DNA of 64,000 nt, from the NCBI RefSeq assembly GCF_032925565.1, contig NZ_CP136708.1, positions 4,526,001 to 4,590,000 of the forward strand, read 5' to 3'. The notes below the pieces were generated by a model. It was not told the DNA's origin. It saw only the letters and a program-made list of their open reading frames with translations, and made no database searches. This document shows positions 37,204 to 46,942 of this stretch, piece by piece (position 1 is the stretch's first letter; each line of letters begins with the position of its first letter). The stretch is from Alteromonas sp. CI.11.F.A3. GTDB lineage: Bacteria; Pseudomonadota; Gammaproteobacteria; Enterobacterales; Alteromonadaceae. The position numbers and the translations under genes are program-made.

Positions 37204-37341
37204 AGTTAACTATCACTTTTTAAGGCTGAAAAAAGGCGCACAGTGTTCATTACCTTGCCTAAAATAACAAGCCTATAACGCCCAGAATGGGGTATTTTTC
37301 GATAAAGTTTGTTTAGGTAAGTAACTTACTTATATTTCCAG

Positions 37342-38679
37342 CTACAACAGAAACAGCGTACCCAAGCCTAAGAAAGCAACAAAGCCTACAATATCAGTTA
37401 CGGTGGTAAGAATAACCGAGCCAGATAACGCTGGGTCTATTTTTAATCTATCTAAAATGAAGGGGACAAACACACCAGCTAGCGCTGCAGCCACAATGTT
37501 AAAGAGGATGGCAAGACAAATCACCATACCAAGTAGCGCATCGGCAAACCAAAAATAGGCCACAATGCCTATCACCAGTGCCCATATCACGCCATTTAGC
37601 CCTCCCACTTTCAGCTCTTTCATCATAAGTGCACGTAAGTTCGCAGGCGTGACCTGGCCTAGCGCTAACCCGCGCACAATTAGGGTAAGGGTTTGGCTAC
37701 CGGCTATACCGCCCATACTGGCAACGACGGGCATAAGTACCGCAAGCGCAACAACTTGTTGCAATGTGGCTTCAAACAACCCAATAAACCAAGATGCTAA
37801 AAACGCCGTTAGCAAGTTGATACCCAGCCATAACGCACGGTTTCGCGCACTCTTTGCTACAGGCGAGAATAAATCTTCGTCTTCATCCATACCCGCCGAG
37901 GCCATCACTTGACGTTCGTAAGATTCATTCATTAATTCACTGGCCGATGCAATGTCTAATCTGCCAATCAGCTTGTTCGATTCATCCACCACAGGTAATG
38001 AGGATAGACCTGAGCGCTGCACCTGTAATGATGCTGCGGTAGACTCGTCGGTGCCTACTAGCATAGTGACATTTTCTTCGGCCATGCTAATTAGTGAGCT
38101 GTGTTCCTGCGCTGAAAAAAGACGATGAATCTTCACCAGTGCAGTGAATTGTCCCGAACGATTCACTAAGTAAATGCTATCGCAATGCTGAGGTATGTCT
38201 CGTCGTAAAAGGCGTAAGCCTTCTTTGACTTTTGCATTGGCCGGGAGTACAAGCAATTCATGACTAACCCAGTGACCTACTTGTTCATCGGGGAACTGAG
38301 TTGCTTCGCGGAAATACTTACGCTCTTGGCTATCAAGTGCTTCGTACGCGACATCAACTAAGCGTGTGGGTAATGAGTCGAGGAGTTCAAGTAAGTCTTC
38401 TGCGTCTATATCTGCGAAAATTGACGCCCACTCGTTATGGGGGGTGGCGTCGATGAGAATTTCACGAGGGTCGCTTCGCATTTCCACCAGCACGCTAAGC
38501 TTGCGGTCACGTGGAATGCCTTCCCAAACGACAAGACGTCGCTCTAGGGGTAACGATTCTAATAAGGAGGCAATGTAGACAGTATCCTGCCCACTTAATG
38601 CGGTAAGAATAGACGCTGGGTCATCACCCATACCATCTGTTACAAACTCTTCGATAAGATCGGGTAATGGCTCCGCCAC
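37342..38679 (-). CDS. mgtE: Magnesium transporter MgtE
   Basis: 445 residues. Cytosolic N domain (about 1-125), two CBS domains (about 130-250) for Mg2+ sensing, then five membrane helices with the pore motif LPVVASMGGIAGSQTLTL-like (here LMPVVASMGGIAGSQ) and ILTTVTDIVGFVAFLG. GTG start supported by GGAGG six bases upstream. Lies 30 bp after yigI on the same strand, so probably an operon. E. coli has the unrelated Mg2+ channel corA at this map position. Confidence 0.95.
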   Translation of the reverse strand: MAEPLPDLIEEFVTDGMGDDPASILTALSGQDTVYIASLLESLPLERRLVVWEGIPRDRKLSVLVEMRSDPREILIDATPHNEWASIFADIDAEDLLELLDSLPTRLVDVAYEALDSQERKYFREATQFPDEQVGHWVSHELLVLPANAKVKEGLRLLRRDIPQHCDSIYLVNRSGQFTALVKIHRLFSAQEHSSLISMAEENVTMLVGTDESTAASLQVQRSGLSSLPVVDESNKLIGRLDIASASELMNESYERQVMASAGMDEDEDLFSPVAKSARNRALWLGINLLTAFLASWFIGLFEATLQQVVALAVLMPVVASMGGIAGSQTLTLIVRGLALGQVTPANLRALMMKELKVGGLNGVIWALVIGIVAYFWFADALLGMVICLAILFNIVAAALAGVFVPFILDRLKIDPALSGSVILTTVTDIVGFVAFLGLGTLFLL

Positions 38680-38709
38680 TCAACACCTCCAAAATACGTT
38701 TTCTACCGG

Positions 38710-39204
38710 CTACCCCAACATATAGGTACCCGTACCAAAGGCAATATGATCGCCTTTTTCATTGTGAAGCTCCATCCTACAAACCGCCAGCTTGGCACCA
38801 CCGCGAATTACCTTGGCCGTAGCGATGAATTGCTCACCACGACCTGGCCGTAAATAATCAACGCGCATATCTACGGTGCCCATTTTCGGTAAACGGGTTT
38901 GCAAGCTTGCTAGGTCGGCATCGTTAGTTCGTTTAATCGCTTCAATAATAGCGACCAAGCCGCCTATGGTATCTAGCATAGTGGCTGTTACGCCGCCATG
39001 AAGAATTTTTTGCAGTGGATTTCCGGTTAAGGCTTCACGCCAAGAAACATGAAGTTCTATGCTGTCACTTTCTAACCCTTCATTCGAGCGAATGAACTCT
39101 AGCCCTAATAACTGGTTAAACGGCATAGTATCACGAAATAAACTAATAACATGTGCAATCATATCGTTGCGGCTAGGCATATTTTTATTGTCTGAAATGC
39201 GCAT
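38710..39204 (-). CDS. yigI: YigI-like hot-dog thioesterase
   Basis: 164 residues. PaaI/YigI-type hot-dog: ILHGGVTATMLDTIGGLVA, MGTVDMRVDYLRPGRGEQF and the C-terminal FGTGTYMLG all match E. coli YigI. Probable medium-chain acyl-CoA thioesterase, cytosolic. AAAGGA precedes the ATG by six bases. Divergent from recQ, upstream of mgtE. Confidence 0.88.
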   Translation of the reverse strand: MRISDNKNMPSRNDMIAHVISLFRDTMPFNQLLGLEFIRSNEGLESDSIELHVSWREALTGNPLQKILHGGVTATMLDTIGGLVAIIEAIKRTNDADLASLQTRLPKMGTVDMRVDYLRPGRGEQFIATAKVIRGGAKLAVCRMELHNEKGDHIAFGTGTYMLG

Positions 39205-39339
39205 ATTGCATCCTTTCTTATGAGTAGCATTACTTCGACGTTAGCCTACTTTAAAGGGCTGCACTGTTTTTATTTGTTATACCTTTTCATATGACTTCTG
39301 AATTTTAGTCCAGTTTTTGCGTTTGTTTCGTGAAGAACG

Positions 39340-41205
39340 ATGGAAAAACGCGTAAAATCCCCCGCCATGACTACTGTAATTGCCGACACCACTATTAGTT
39401 CTCCCGTTTGTGATGCGCTAACCCCTGAAAACGTTTTAAAAAATGTGTTTGGGTACGACGAATTTCGCGATGGACAAGGAGACGTCATCCACCATGTGTG
39501 CAAAGGTGGAGATGCACTTGTTTTGCTACCTACCGGTGGTGGAAAATCAATGTGCTACCAAATACCAGCGCTGATCCGCCCGGGTACCGGTATTGTGGTG
39601 TCGCCGCTTATCTCGTTAATGCAAGATCAAGTAGAACAGTTAAAGGCCTTAGGGGTAAAAGCCGCTTACCTGAATTCAACACTTAGTCAGGAAGAGCAAG
39701 CCAACATTTCCGAGCGACTGGTATCTAACCAGTTAGACTTGCTGTATGTATCTCCTGAACGCTTGCTTCAATTTGGCTTTCAGCAAACTCTTCGTACTAC
39801 TGATGTCGCCTTGTTTGCTATCGATGAAGCGCACTGCGTGTCCCATTGGGGGCACGATTTTAGGCACGACTACCGTGCCCTCGGCCAGATTAAAGCCCGC
39901 TTTCCTGATATTCCTGTTATTGGGTTAACGGCTACAGCTGACATCGCCACGCAAGGTGATATTCTCACCCAATTACAACTTAATGAACCCTTGGTTTATA
40001 AAGGCAGTTTCGATAGACCGAATATTCGCTATCGGGTGATGTCAAAGTACAAAGCCTTTGAACAAGTCGTTACCTACGTTAAACAACAAGAAGGCAGCGG
40101 GATTATTTATTGTAATAGTCGCGCCAAAGTAGACGACTTACATGCCAAGCTATTCAAGCAAGGTTTTCGCTGCGCGGCTTATCATGCGGGTATGGATGCC
40201 GATGAACGAGAACTCGTACAGCGCCAATTTTTGAACGATAAAATTGATATTGTGGTGGCCACCGTCGCCTTCGGCATGGGTATTAATAAGTCGAACGTGC
40301 GTTACGTTGTGCACCACGATGTACCTCGAAGCGTTGAAAGCTACTATCAAGAAACAGGGCGCGCAGGACGAGATGGCCTTGAATCAGAAGCCATGCTACT
40401 GTTCGACGAAAAAGATGCAGCGCGGGTACGTCAATGGATAGAACAAGGTGAGCAGGCCGATAGAAATGCCATCGAACTTCAAAAGTTTGCGGCCATGGAA
40501 GCATTTTCTGAAGCGCAAACTTGCCGTCGACAAGTACTGCTTAACTACTTTTCTCAGTTTAGTGATAGCGCGTGTGGCAACTGTGATATTTGTTTAGATC
40601 CACCCACCATGATTGACGGCTTGGTCATTAGCCAAAAAGTGCTTTCTTGTATTCTTAGGCTTTCGCAGCAAGCATCTACGCAGTATCTTATTGATGTACT
40701 GCGCGGCAAACAACTAAAGCGCTTGCAAGAAGCCGGGCACCACCAGCTTTCAACGTATGGCATTGGTAAAGACAAGTCAGACAGCTACTGGCACAACATG
40801 ATTAACCAGCTTATTCATAAGGGGTTAATTAGGGTAGATATTACCGCTAACGCAGCGCTTCGGTTAACCGAAGCGGCACGCCCGGTGTTGAAGGGTGAAG
40901 TGGCGGTACAACTCGCGGTACCTAGATTAGAATTCAAACCAGATAAAAAGGCCAAACAAGCACCGGCTAACTACGACCGCACTTTATTTATGCGCTTGAA
41001 GCACTTACGTAAAGTACTAGCAGAGGAAAACGAAGTGCCGCCGTATGTGGTATTCAGTGATGCTACGCTGGTAGACATGGCCGCTAAGCTACCGACCACC
41101 CGCGACACTATGCTAGATGTCAGCGGCGTAGGCCAAACCAAACTATCCCGCTATGGCGACGCCTTTATGCAGCTGATAAACGATTACATTCATCGCGAGC
41201 AGTAG
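39340..41205 (+). CDS. recQ: ATP-dependent DNA helicase RecQ
   Basis: 621 residues. SF2 motifs in order: LPTGGGKSMCYQ, DEAHCVSHWGHDFR, GLTATAD, SFDRPNIRY, ATVAFGMGINKSNVR, YYQETGRAGRDG; zinc-binding cysteines CRRQVLLNYF...CGNCDIC; winged helix; C-terminal HRDC domain (LFMRLKHLRKVLAEE). Repairs stalled forks. ATG 39340 is used; the ATG at 39367 is an alternative, since the first ten residues are not conserved and neither has a strong ribosome-binding site. Confidence 0.97.
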   Translation: MEKRVKSPAMTTVIADTTISSPVCDALTPENVLKNVFGYDEFRDGQGDVIHHVCKGGDALVLLPTGGGKSMCYQIPALIRPGTGIVVSPLISLMQDQVEQLKALGVKAAYLNSTLSQEEQANISERLVSNQLDLLYVSPERLLQFGFQQTLRTTDVALFAIDEAHCVSHWGHDFRHDYRALGQIKARFPDIPVIGLTATADIATQGDILTQLQLNEPLVYKGSFDRPNIRYRVMSKYKAFEQVVTYVKQQEGSGIIYCNSRAKVDDLHAKLFKQGFRCAAYHAGMDADERELVQRQFLNDKIDIVVATVAFGMGINKSNVRYVVHHDVPRSVESYYQETGRAGRDGLESEAMLLFDEKDAARVRQWIEQGEQADRNAIELQKFAAMEAFSEAQTCRRQVLLNYFSQFSDSACGNCDICLDPPTMIDGLVISQKVLSCILRLSQQASTQYLIDVLRGKQLKRLQEAGHHQLSTYGIGKDKSDSYWHNMINQLIHKGLIRVDITANAALRLTEAARPVLKGEVAVQLAVPRLEFKPDKKAKQAPANYDRTLFMRLKHLRKVLAEENEVPPYVVFSDATLVDMAAKLPTTRDTMLDVSGVGQTKLSRYGDAFMQLINDYIHREQ

Positions 41206-41237
41206 CGGCAGTACTTGATTAGCTCTAGCGTGTCGCA

Positions 41238-41906
41238 TTAGGCATATGCGTACTCGCCGCCTTTTTCTAGCGCTTGCTTATACGCAGGCCGTGCATGTAC
41301 CCGTTTCACGTATTCCCGAATAGCAGGGAAATCTTTGGCATTCCCACTTGCCACTAATGACTCTAGTGGGAATATCATTTGTACATCAGCACCCGTTGGT
41401 TGTTCACCCGCAAACCACGTGTGATGAGCAAGGTAAGACTCTACGTAGCGCAAGCTCTGGGCTAAGTTCGGCCCATAATAGGCATTCAAAATACCATCAA
41501 TTAACTTGTTCGTGATGGGTTTAATAAAGAAAGGCTTAGCACCTTTTTGACGGGCTTTTTCCAGCACTAATCTGGCTACCAAGGGTGGCATTAGCGAGCC
41601 TTCAGCAAAATGTAACCAAAATAAATACTGCTGCAGATTTTCACCACTCTCAGGAGAGGTAAAGCTTGTTTGCCCGTATTTGCGTACTAAATACTCAACA
41701 ATAGCACCGGACTCAGCAATAGCACCATCTGGGGTAGTCAGTACAGGCGAGCGACCTAATGGATGAACTGCTCGCAACGAATCTGGTGCAAGATTAGTGG
41801 TGCTATCTCGCTGATAGTGTTCAATATTGTAATCAACGCCTAGCTCTTCCAATAGCCATAAAATACGTTGAGATCGAGAATTATTTAAGTGATGTAACGT
41901 GAGCAT
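41238..41906 (-). CDS. Glutathione S-transferase family protein
   Basis: 222 residues. N-terminal thioredoxin-like domain with HHLNNSRSQRILWLLEELG and the cis-Pro/GSH motif RSPVL...IAESGAIVEYL, then an all-helical C domain with WFAGEQPTGADVQMIFP. A Ser in NNSRS is the likely catalytic residue, as in bacterial beta/theta-like forms. Cytosolic detoxification or thiol chemistry; substrate unknown. AAAGGA precedes the ATG. Convergent with recQ. Confidence 0.88.
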   Translation of the reverse strand: MLTLHHLNNSRSQRILWLLEELGVDYNIEHYQRDSTTNLAPDSLRAVHPLGRSPVLTTPDGAIAESGAIVEYLVRKYGQTSFTSPESGENLQQYLFWLHFAEGSLMPPLVARLVLEKARQKGAKPFFIKPITNKLIDGILNAYYGPNLAQSLRYVESYLAHHTWFAGEQPTGADVQMIFPLESLVASGNAKDFPAIREYVKRVHARPAYKQALEKGGEYAYA

Positions 41907-42112
41907 AATGCTTCCTTTAGACCCAAATAAGGCCGTTTTTTATTATTGCTGGCTTGCGTCTTTTATACACCCTTTGTAGAGGGGAAGTTTAATTTTAATC
42001 TGTGATAAGTTGCACTGTGTCTCACTGATGTAAATGACACTTTTATTAGCCCTCACATTTTGCTACTTTCCGCCCTATAGATTGTGACACGCTATCGGGA
42101 AACAAGTAACAA

Positions 42113-43540
42113 ATGGGTTTATTAAATCGTTATGCTGAAACCCTATCGGAACTGGGTAGTTTTGTACTTCCAGCCCCGCTTAAAGACATGCGAGTTGGCT
42201 TGTTTAACACTACGCTAGCTAAGGAGCTTGCGCTTCCAGAGCCCTTGATGCAGTCTCAAAGCCTGCTTGATTGGCTACACTCCCCTGTTACGCCCCTTAC
42301 ACAACGGGCATTTGCGCAAAAATACGGTGGTCATCAGTTTGGTCAATGGAACCCTGAATTAGGCGATGGACGAGGGCTACTTTTAGCCGAAGTTATCGAT
42401 TTAAACGCGCAGCCCCAAGATCTTCACTTAAAAGGAGCAGGCCCGACGCCCTACTCTAGGCACGCTGATGGGCGAGCCGTACTGCGTTCTACCCTAAGAG
42501 AATATATTGGCGCTGAGGCACTGCATTATTTAGGTATTCCTTCTAGCCGTTCGCTGTGTCTTTTTACCAGTGCTGATACCATATACCGAGAACGCGCCGA
42601 AACCGGTGCCATGATGATAAGAACAGCCCCTAGTCATATACGCTTTGGTCACTTTGAATATTATTTTTATGCTAGCCAAACTGATAAGCTACAACGCTTG
42701 CTCGATTTTACCATTGAGCATCATTTTGCCGAATGCAAAGAGGCGACAAACCCTTATGCAGCGTTACTAGGCGCGGTAGTAAGGCGTACCGCTAGATTGG
42801 TCGCGCTGTGGCAAACCCACGGTTTTGTACATGGGGTAATGAATACAGATAATATGTCTATTCATGGCATTACCTTTGATTATGGCCCATTTGCCTTTTT
42901 GGATAGCTACGAGTCTGGCGCGGTCTTTAATCACTCTGACCATCAAGGCCGTTATGCCTTTAATCAACAGCCAGGTATTGCCCTTTGGAACTTAAATGCC
43001 CTTGCCCATGCCTTTTCAGGTCATTGTTCGGTGGATGAAATAAAAGCCGCTTTATCTACCTTCGAGCCCAATTTCATTTCACAATATCAACACCTGATGC
43101 TCTCTCGTATGGGTCTTGAAACTAGTGAACAAGAGCAAAGCCTTGCGCTAATGCAGTCTTGGCTACAAATACTTGAAACCGAAAATCAAGATTACACTTA
43201 CAACTTTCGTCACTTGGCATTAGCAGATGTAAGCTGTATACCGTGTCCTTTTCGCGATACATTTGTTGACAGAGAAAAACTAGATACATGGTGGGAAAGC
43301 TACCGGCAACTGCGTTTGGTAAGAGAAGATGAGCCTCAGCTATTATCGCTAAACCCGGCGGTCATACCTCGTACACATTTGCTGCAGCAGGCGATTGAAT
43401 TAGCCGAAAAGGGCGACTTTTCACTTTCTGAAGCCTTGTTAGAAGCCACAAGCACACCTTTTGATACAAAATGGGATATACATCCATTTTCAAAACCACC
43501 GTCATCATCAACACACACGAGCTTGTCATGCAGCAGTTAA
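42113..43540 (+). CDS. selO: Protein adenylyltransferase SelO
   Basis: 475 residues (E. coli 478). Pseudokinase-fold AMPylator: KYGGHQFGQWNPELGDGRG, HLKGAGPTPYSR, catalytic Asp in HGVMNTDNMSIHG and DYGPFAFLDSY. The C-terminus ends SCSS, keeping the Cys at the third-last position where eukaryotic SelO has selenocysteine. Transfers AMP from ATP to Ser/Thr/Tyr of redox-related proteins. Overlaps the next gene by 13 bp. Confidence 0.95.
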   Translation: MGLLNRYAETLSELGSFVLPAPLKDMRVGLFNTTLAKELALPEPLMQSQSLLDWLHSPVTPLTQRAFAQKYGGHQFGQWNPELGDGRGLLLAEVIDLNAQPQDLHLKGAGPTPYSRHADGRAVLRSTLREYIGAEALHYLGIPSSRSLCLFTSADTIYRERAETGAMMIRTAPSHIRFGHFEYYFYASQTDKLQRLLDFTIEHHFAECKEATNPYAALLGAVVRRTARLVALWQTHGFVHGVMNTDNMSIHGITFDYGPFAFLDSYESGAVFNHSDHQGRYAFNQQPGIALWNLNALAHAFSGHCSVDEIKAALSTFEPNFISQYQHLMLSRMGLETSEQEQSLALMQSWLQILETENQDYTYNFRHLALADVSCIPCPFRDTFVDREKLDTWWESYRQLRLVREDEPQLLSLNPAVIPRTHLLQQAIELAEKGDFSLSEALLEATSTPFDTKWDIHPFSKPPSSSTHTSLSCSS

Positions 43541-43836
43541 CTATTCAAAATCTTAAAGCGTTGTCTAAAATAAATGGCCACGCTTTGTTTATCGATACCT
43601 CACTTCCTAGTACGCCTTTAAAAACTCAGCAGTGGGAGCAAACCTTCTGTTCACTTTTTAATTTAACGGCGACAAATCAAGAGTGGGGCGCCGATCGCTA
43701 TCAAGTTACTTTAAGCAACGGCGGCTTCAGCTGCATGTTATTTATTGAGTGGCTCTGTGAAGCCATTTGGCTTGAACCAATAGGAAGTAGCGAAAGTGCG
43801 CAAGACCTTCATGATTATCTATTTAATGGAAAGTGA
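43528..43836 (+). CDS. Small protein of unknown function coupled to selO
   Basis: 102 residues from ATG 43528 (MQQLTIQNLKAL); the longer frame from 43471 is less likely because it would lie deep inside selO. Acidic, two Cys, several Trp, no signal or membrane segment; an alpha/beta mix resembling DUF3630-type proteins, but that identification is tentative. The 13-bp overlap with selO means coupled translation and hints at a partner or modifier of SelO. Confidence 0.65.
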   Translation: MQQLTIQNLKALSKINGHALFIDTSLPSTPLKTQQWEQTFCSLFNLTATNQEWGADRYQVTLSNGGFSCMLFIEWLCEAIWLEPIGSSESAQDLHDYLFNGK

Positions 43837-43926
43837 GTGAGTTTTTGTTATTTCTTTCCCCAAAATCAAAATCTTCCGTTACTATTAGTTTACTGATCTT
43901 TGAGAATTTACGTTAATAAGGTAGCT

Positions 43927-46788
43927 ATGCCATTCACAAGAAAAGGAATGTTGGCATTCTTCATTGCTTGTATCACCTTATGTACATGGGCGTTAAGTGA
44001 CGCTATCCAAAATTCAGCTGTTGCGTCAGAGCTTACCATTGACCAGTCTTTTCGTGTTGCCACTATTAACGAAAGTAGTTCTTTTTTTGTCGCACATAAA
44101 TCAATGACGTACTTAGATGTACTCCACCCTTCTAGCCCCTTAACCAGCAGTATTCCGCTTAATAGAAATAATAGTCGACTCTGGATTTCCAATGAATTGA
44201 CGAACGAGGGATTTAGCACTATTCCCCTAGTGCTAAATATAGACAGGCTCAATATTAACGACCTGCAAATCTACTTGCTTGATGGTAACGCCCGAATAAT
44301 AAAATCTTACCGTTACCAAGCAGGTAAAGGGGATTTTTCTTTAAAAAAACCCTTCTCTGCAATTCGCTTAAACTTCTCACTCACGCCACAAGAAAATGTC
44401 AGGCTTGTTATTGGCGTGTATGACGATGGCCTTCGATACTTCCCTATTTCGCTATGGGAAAAAGAAGCGATTCAACAGTACGATGAAACCATGTTGATTC
44501 TGCTAGGTATCGTATTAGGTATGCTCACGGTATTGACTGGCTATTTCCTGTTATCGTACTTATACCAGCGAACCCCTGCCCGCTTCTGGTTGGCTGCGAC
44601 TAATTTTGTTTTATTTGCGTTGTTCTTTATGGCCCAAGGTGGACTTGCGACATGGCCTTCCTTAACCAACGCAAGCGAAATAACCTTTGCTGTGCTCATT
44701 AGCCTTAGCTTTGTGACGCTCGCGAAAGTCACCCATAGTTTGTTTTCTCCCATTCCATTAGTGCTAAGAATACTTACCTTTGCATTACCTATTGGTATGG
44801 CTATCGCAGCATTGGCAACTAGTGCATACGATGCAACCCGCATTCTTTTTGCCGCCAGCCCGTTTATTGCGGCGTATCATATTGGCTTAGCCTTCATATT
44901 TAAGGATAAACAAAATTTAGCATCGAGTCGGCTATTCGCTTTTGCCTGGGTGTTCGTATTCATGCTGTATGCGGTATTTGTTAAAATCGCCTTCGACGAT
45001 GCGTTTTATACCGCGCCCATTGTCATGATTATTCTAACTCTACTGACCTTGTCTTTGCTTTGCATTGGCTTTGCCGTTGAATTAAAAGAGCGGAACATGA
45101 GCAGGCTACAATTGTCTGAAAGTGAAGCTACTATTAGTAGCCTTCATCACTTTTATGATTTGTTTAGAAATTCCAGTGAAGGTCTATACACCTCAACCTT
45201 AGACGGTGAATTAAAAACGGTTAACCCTGCCATGTGTGCCCTCTTTGGCTATCCAGATGAAGCGAAAATGTTAGCCCAGGTGAAAAACACCAAGCAGTTT
45301 TACGCCAACTCAGAAGACCGCGACGTATTGGTAGGAGAGCTACTTCATAGCGGGCAGGTAGCGGCGCGGGAAATTAAAGGTATGCGCGCCAACGGCAGTG
45401 CATTTTGGTTTTCTATATCTTGCCAAGTACGAGAAAACGACAGTGGTAGCTTTTTGTATGGCTCTATTATCGACGTAACCGAGAAAAAGCAGTCAGATAC
45501 TAGCCTACAATTTATGGCTACTCACGACTCGCTAACGGGGGTTTATAATAGACGACAGTTTGAAACTACGCTTACCGCTAGGCTAAGCGAAAAGTCTCCC
45601 ATTCCGCCGTGCGTGCTGTATTTGGACTTAGATCGCTTTAAAATTGTTAATGATACCTCTGGTCACAAAGCCGGCGATGCCCTGATTAAAGACATTGCCC
45701 ACTTGCTAGAAAAGTCACTGCCCAATGAGGCAATGCTGGCGCGTATCAGCGGCGATGAGTTTGGCGTAATATTTGAAAATCAGCCTGAAGAACAAGCTTA
45801 TTTGCAGGCAACCACATTGTTAAATGCCGTTCAGGCTTTCCGCTTTTCTTGGGAAAACCGTATTTTCAGCTTAGGGGTTAGCATTGGTATGGTAGTGTGT
45901 ACCGACCCAGATGCCAGTGCCGAGCAATACATTTGCATGGCTGATGCCGCCTGTTATTACGCTAAAGATCAGGGGCGTAATCAAATTCATAAGTACAGCA
46001 AAGACGATGAAAGTACGCTGCGCTACCAAAATGAGCTTGATTGGGTAAACAGCATTCATTCGGCATTATCAGAAGACAGGTTCCTACTTTACTACCAGCC
46101 GCTTAGACCATTAAGCCGACCTAATGACGGCCATTATTATGAAGTACTTCTGCGCATGAAAGAAACCGACGGTCGCATTGTTGAGCCCGCCGCATTTTTG
46201 CCTACCGCTGAACGTTTCGAGATGAACGTTAAGATAGATAAATGGGTCATTGTTAATACCTTTAGTTGGCTAAATGAGCACCCCGAGCATTTGGCTGAAT
46301 TAAAGCGCTGTAGTATTAATTTAAACTGCCATTCCTTAGCCGACAGAGACTTTAAGCTCTTCGTGCTAAATGCGTTTGAACGTTACAACATTCCGTACGA
46401 TAAAATTTGCTTCGAGATGATTGAGTCTGTCGCGATTATTAAAATGGAATACACCATCGACTTCATGCGTACCTTCCATCGTTTGGGCTGCTCCTTTGCA
46501 TTAGACGATTTCGGCAGAGGGTTTGCGTCATACGGTTATTTGAAACATCTACCTGTAGATATTGTCAAAATTGACGGTACTTTCATTAAAGACATGCGAG
46601 CAGATCCTGTTGATGTGGCTATGGTGTCTTCCATTAAAGATGTGGCAAAAGCCTTAGGAATGCAGACCGTAGGTGAATTTGTAGAGTCTGATGCCACTAT
46701 GACGCAGCTAGGTAATATGGGCATCGATTTCGCCCAAGGCTACGGTGTAGCTGAGCCCGCTCTGCTTGACGACTTCAAACCGTTATAA
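43927..46788 (+). CDS. Membrane GGDEF/EAL c-di-GMP protein with 7TMR-DISM sensor and PAS domain
   Basis: 953 residues from ATG 43927 (AAGG five bases upstream; the longer frame begins at TTG). Signal/first helix, periplasmic 7TMR-DISMED2-like domain (about 45-175), seven helices (about 185-390), PAS domain (about 405-525), GGDEF (HDSLTGVYNRRQF, LDLDRFKIVND, active-site variant ISGDEF), then EAL: YEVLLRMK in place of EAL, LNCHSLADRDF, CFEMIES, LDDFGRGFASY, VKIDGTFI, TVGEFVES. No RxxD inhibitory site before SGDEF. The EAL metal ligands look complete, so phosphodiesterase activity is likely and cyclase activity possible. Sensed signal unknown. Confidence 0.88.
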   Translation: MPFTRKGMLAFFIACITLCTWALSDAIQNSAVASELTIDQSFRVATINESSSFFVAHKSMTYLDVLHPSSPLTSSIPLNRNNSRLWISNELTNEGFSTIPLVLNIDRLNINDLQIYLLDGNARIIKSYRYQAGKGDFSLKKPFSAIRLNFSLTPQENVRLVIGVYDDGLRYFPISLWEKEAIQQYDETMLILLGIVLGMLTVLTGYFLLSYLYQRTPARFWLAATNFVLFALFFMAQGGLATWPSLTNASEITFAVLISLSFVTLAKVTHSLFSPIPLVLRILTFALPIGMAIAALATSAYDATRILFAASPFIAAYHIGLAFIFKDKQNLASSRLFAFAWVFVFMLYAVFVKIAFDDAFYTAPIVMIILTLLTLSLLCIGFAVELKERNMSRLQLSESEATISSLHHFYDLFRNSSEGLYTSTLDGELKTVNPAMCALFGYPDEAKMLAQVKNTKQFYANSEDRDVLVGELLHSGQVAAREIKGMRANGSAFWFSISCQVRENDSGSFLYGSIIDVTEKKQSDTSLQFMATHDSLTGVYNRRQFETTLTARLSEKSPIPPCVLYLDLDRFKIVNDTSGHKAGDALIKDIAHLLEKSLPNEAMLARISGDEFGVIFENQPEEQAYLQATTLLNAVQAFRFSWENRIFSLGVSIGMVVCTDPDASAEQYICMADAACYYAKDQGRNQIHKYSKDDESTLRYQNELDWVNSIHSALSEDRFLLYYQPLRPLSRPNDGHYYEVLLRMKETDGRIVEPAAFLPTAERFEMNVKIDKWVIVNTFSWLNEHPEHLAELKRCSINLNCHSLADRDFKLFVLNAFERYNIPYDKICFEMIESVAIIKMEYTIDFMRTFHRLGCSFALDDFGRGFASYGYLKHLPVDIVKIDGTFIKDMRADPVDVAMVSSIKDVAKALGMQTVGEFVESDATMTQLGNMGIDFAQGYGVAEPALLDDFKPL

Positions 46789-46942
46789 CCTAAAACCGAT
46801 TAGGCTATGGTATTGCTACACTTTAAAAGGGGTATATTGTAACATTCGCGGATTAATGAATGGGGAGCTGTACCTGTCTTAAGTCCTTGTAAAAGGCAAG
46901 AACACCCCCACATAACGCTTATGATCCAGGTGTAGAAGTAAC

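Noticed and set aside
43471-43836. Longer 121-residue version of the gene after selO
   Set aside because: The extra N-terminus lies fully inside selO; the ATG at 43528 gives a normal small overlap and a sensible N-terminus.
46789-46942. FMN riboswitch upstream of ribA
   Set aside because: The gap is short and shows no conserved RFN-element pairing; only weak hairpins.
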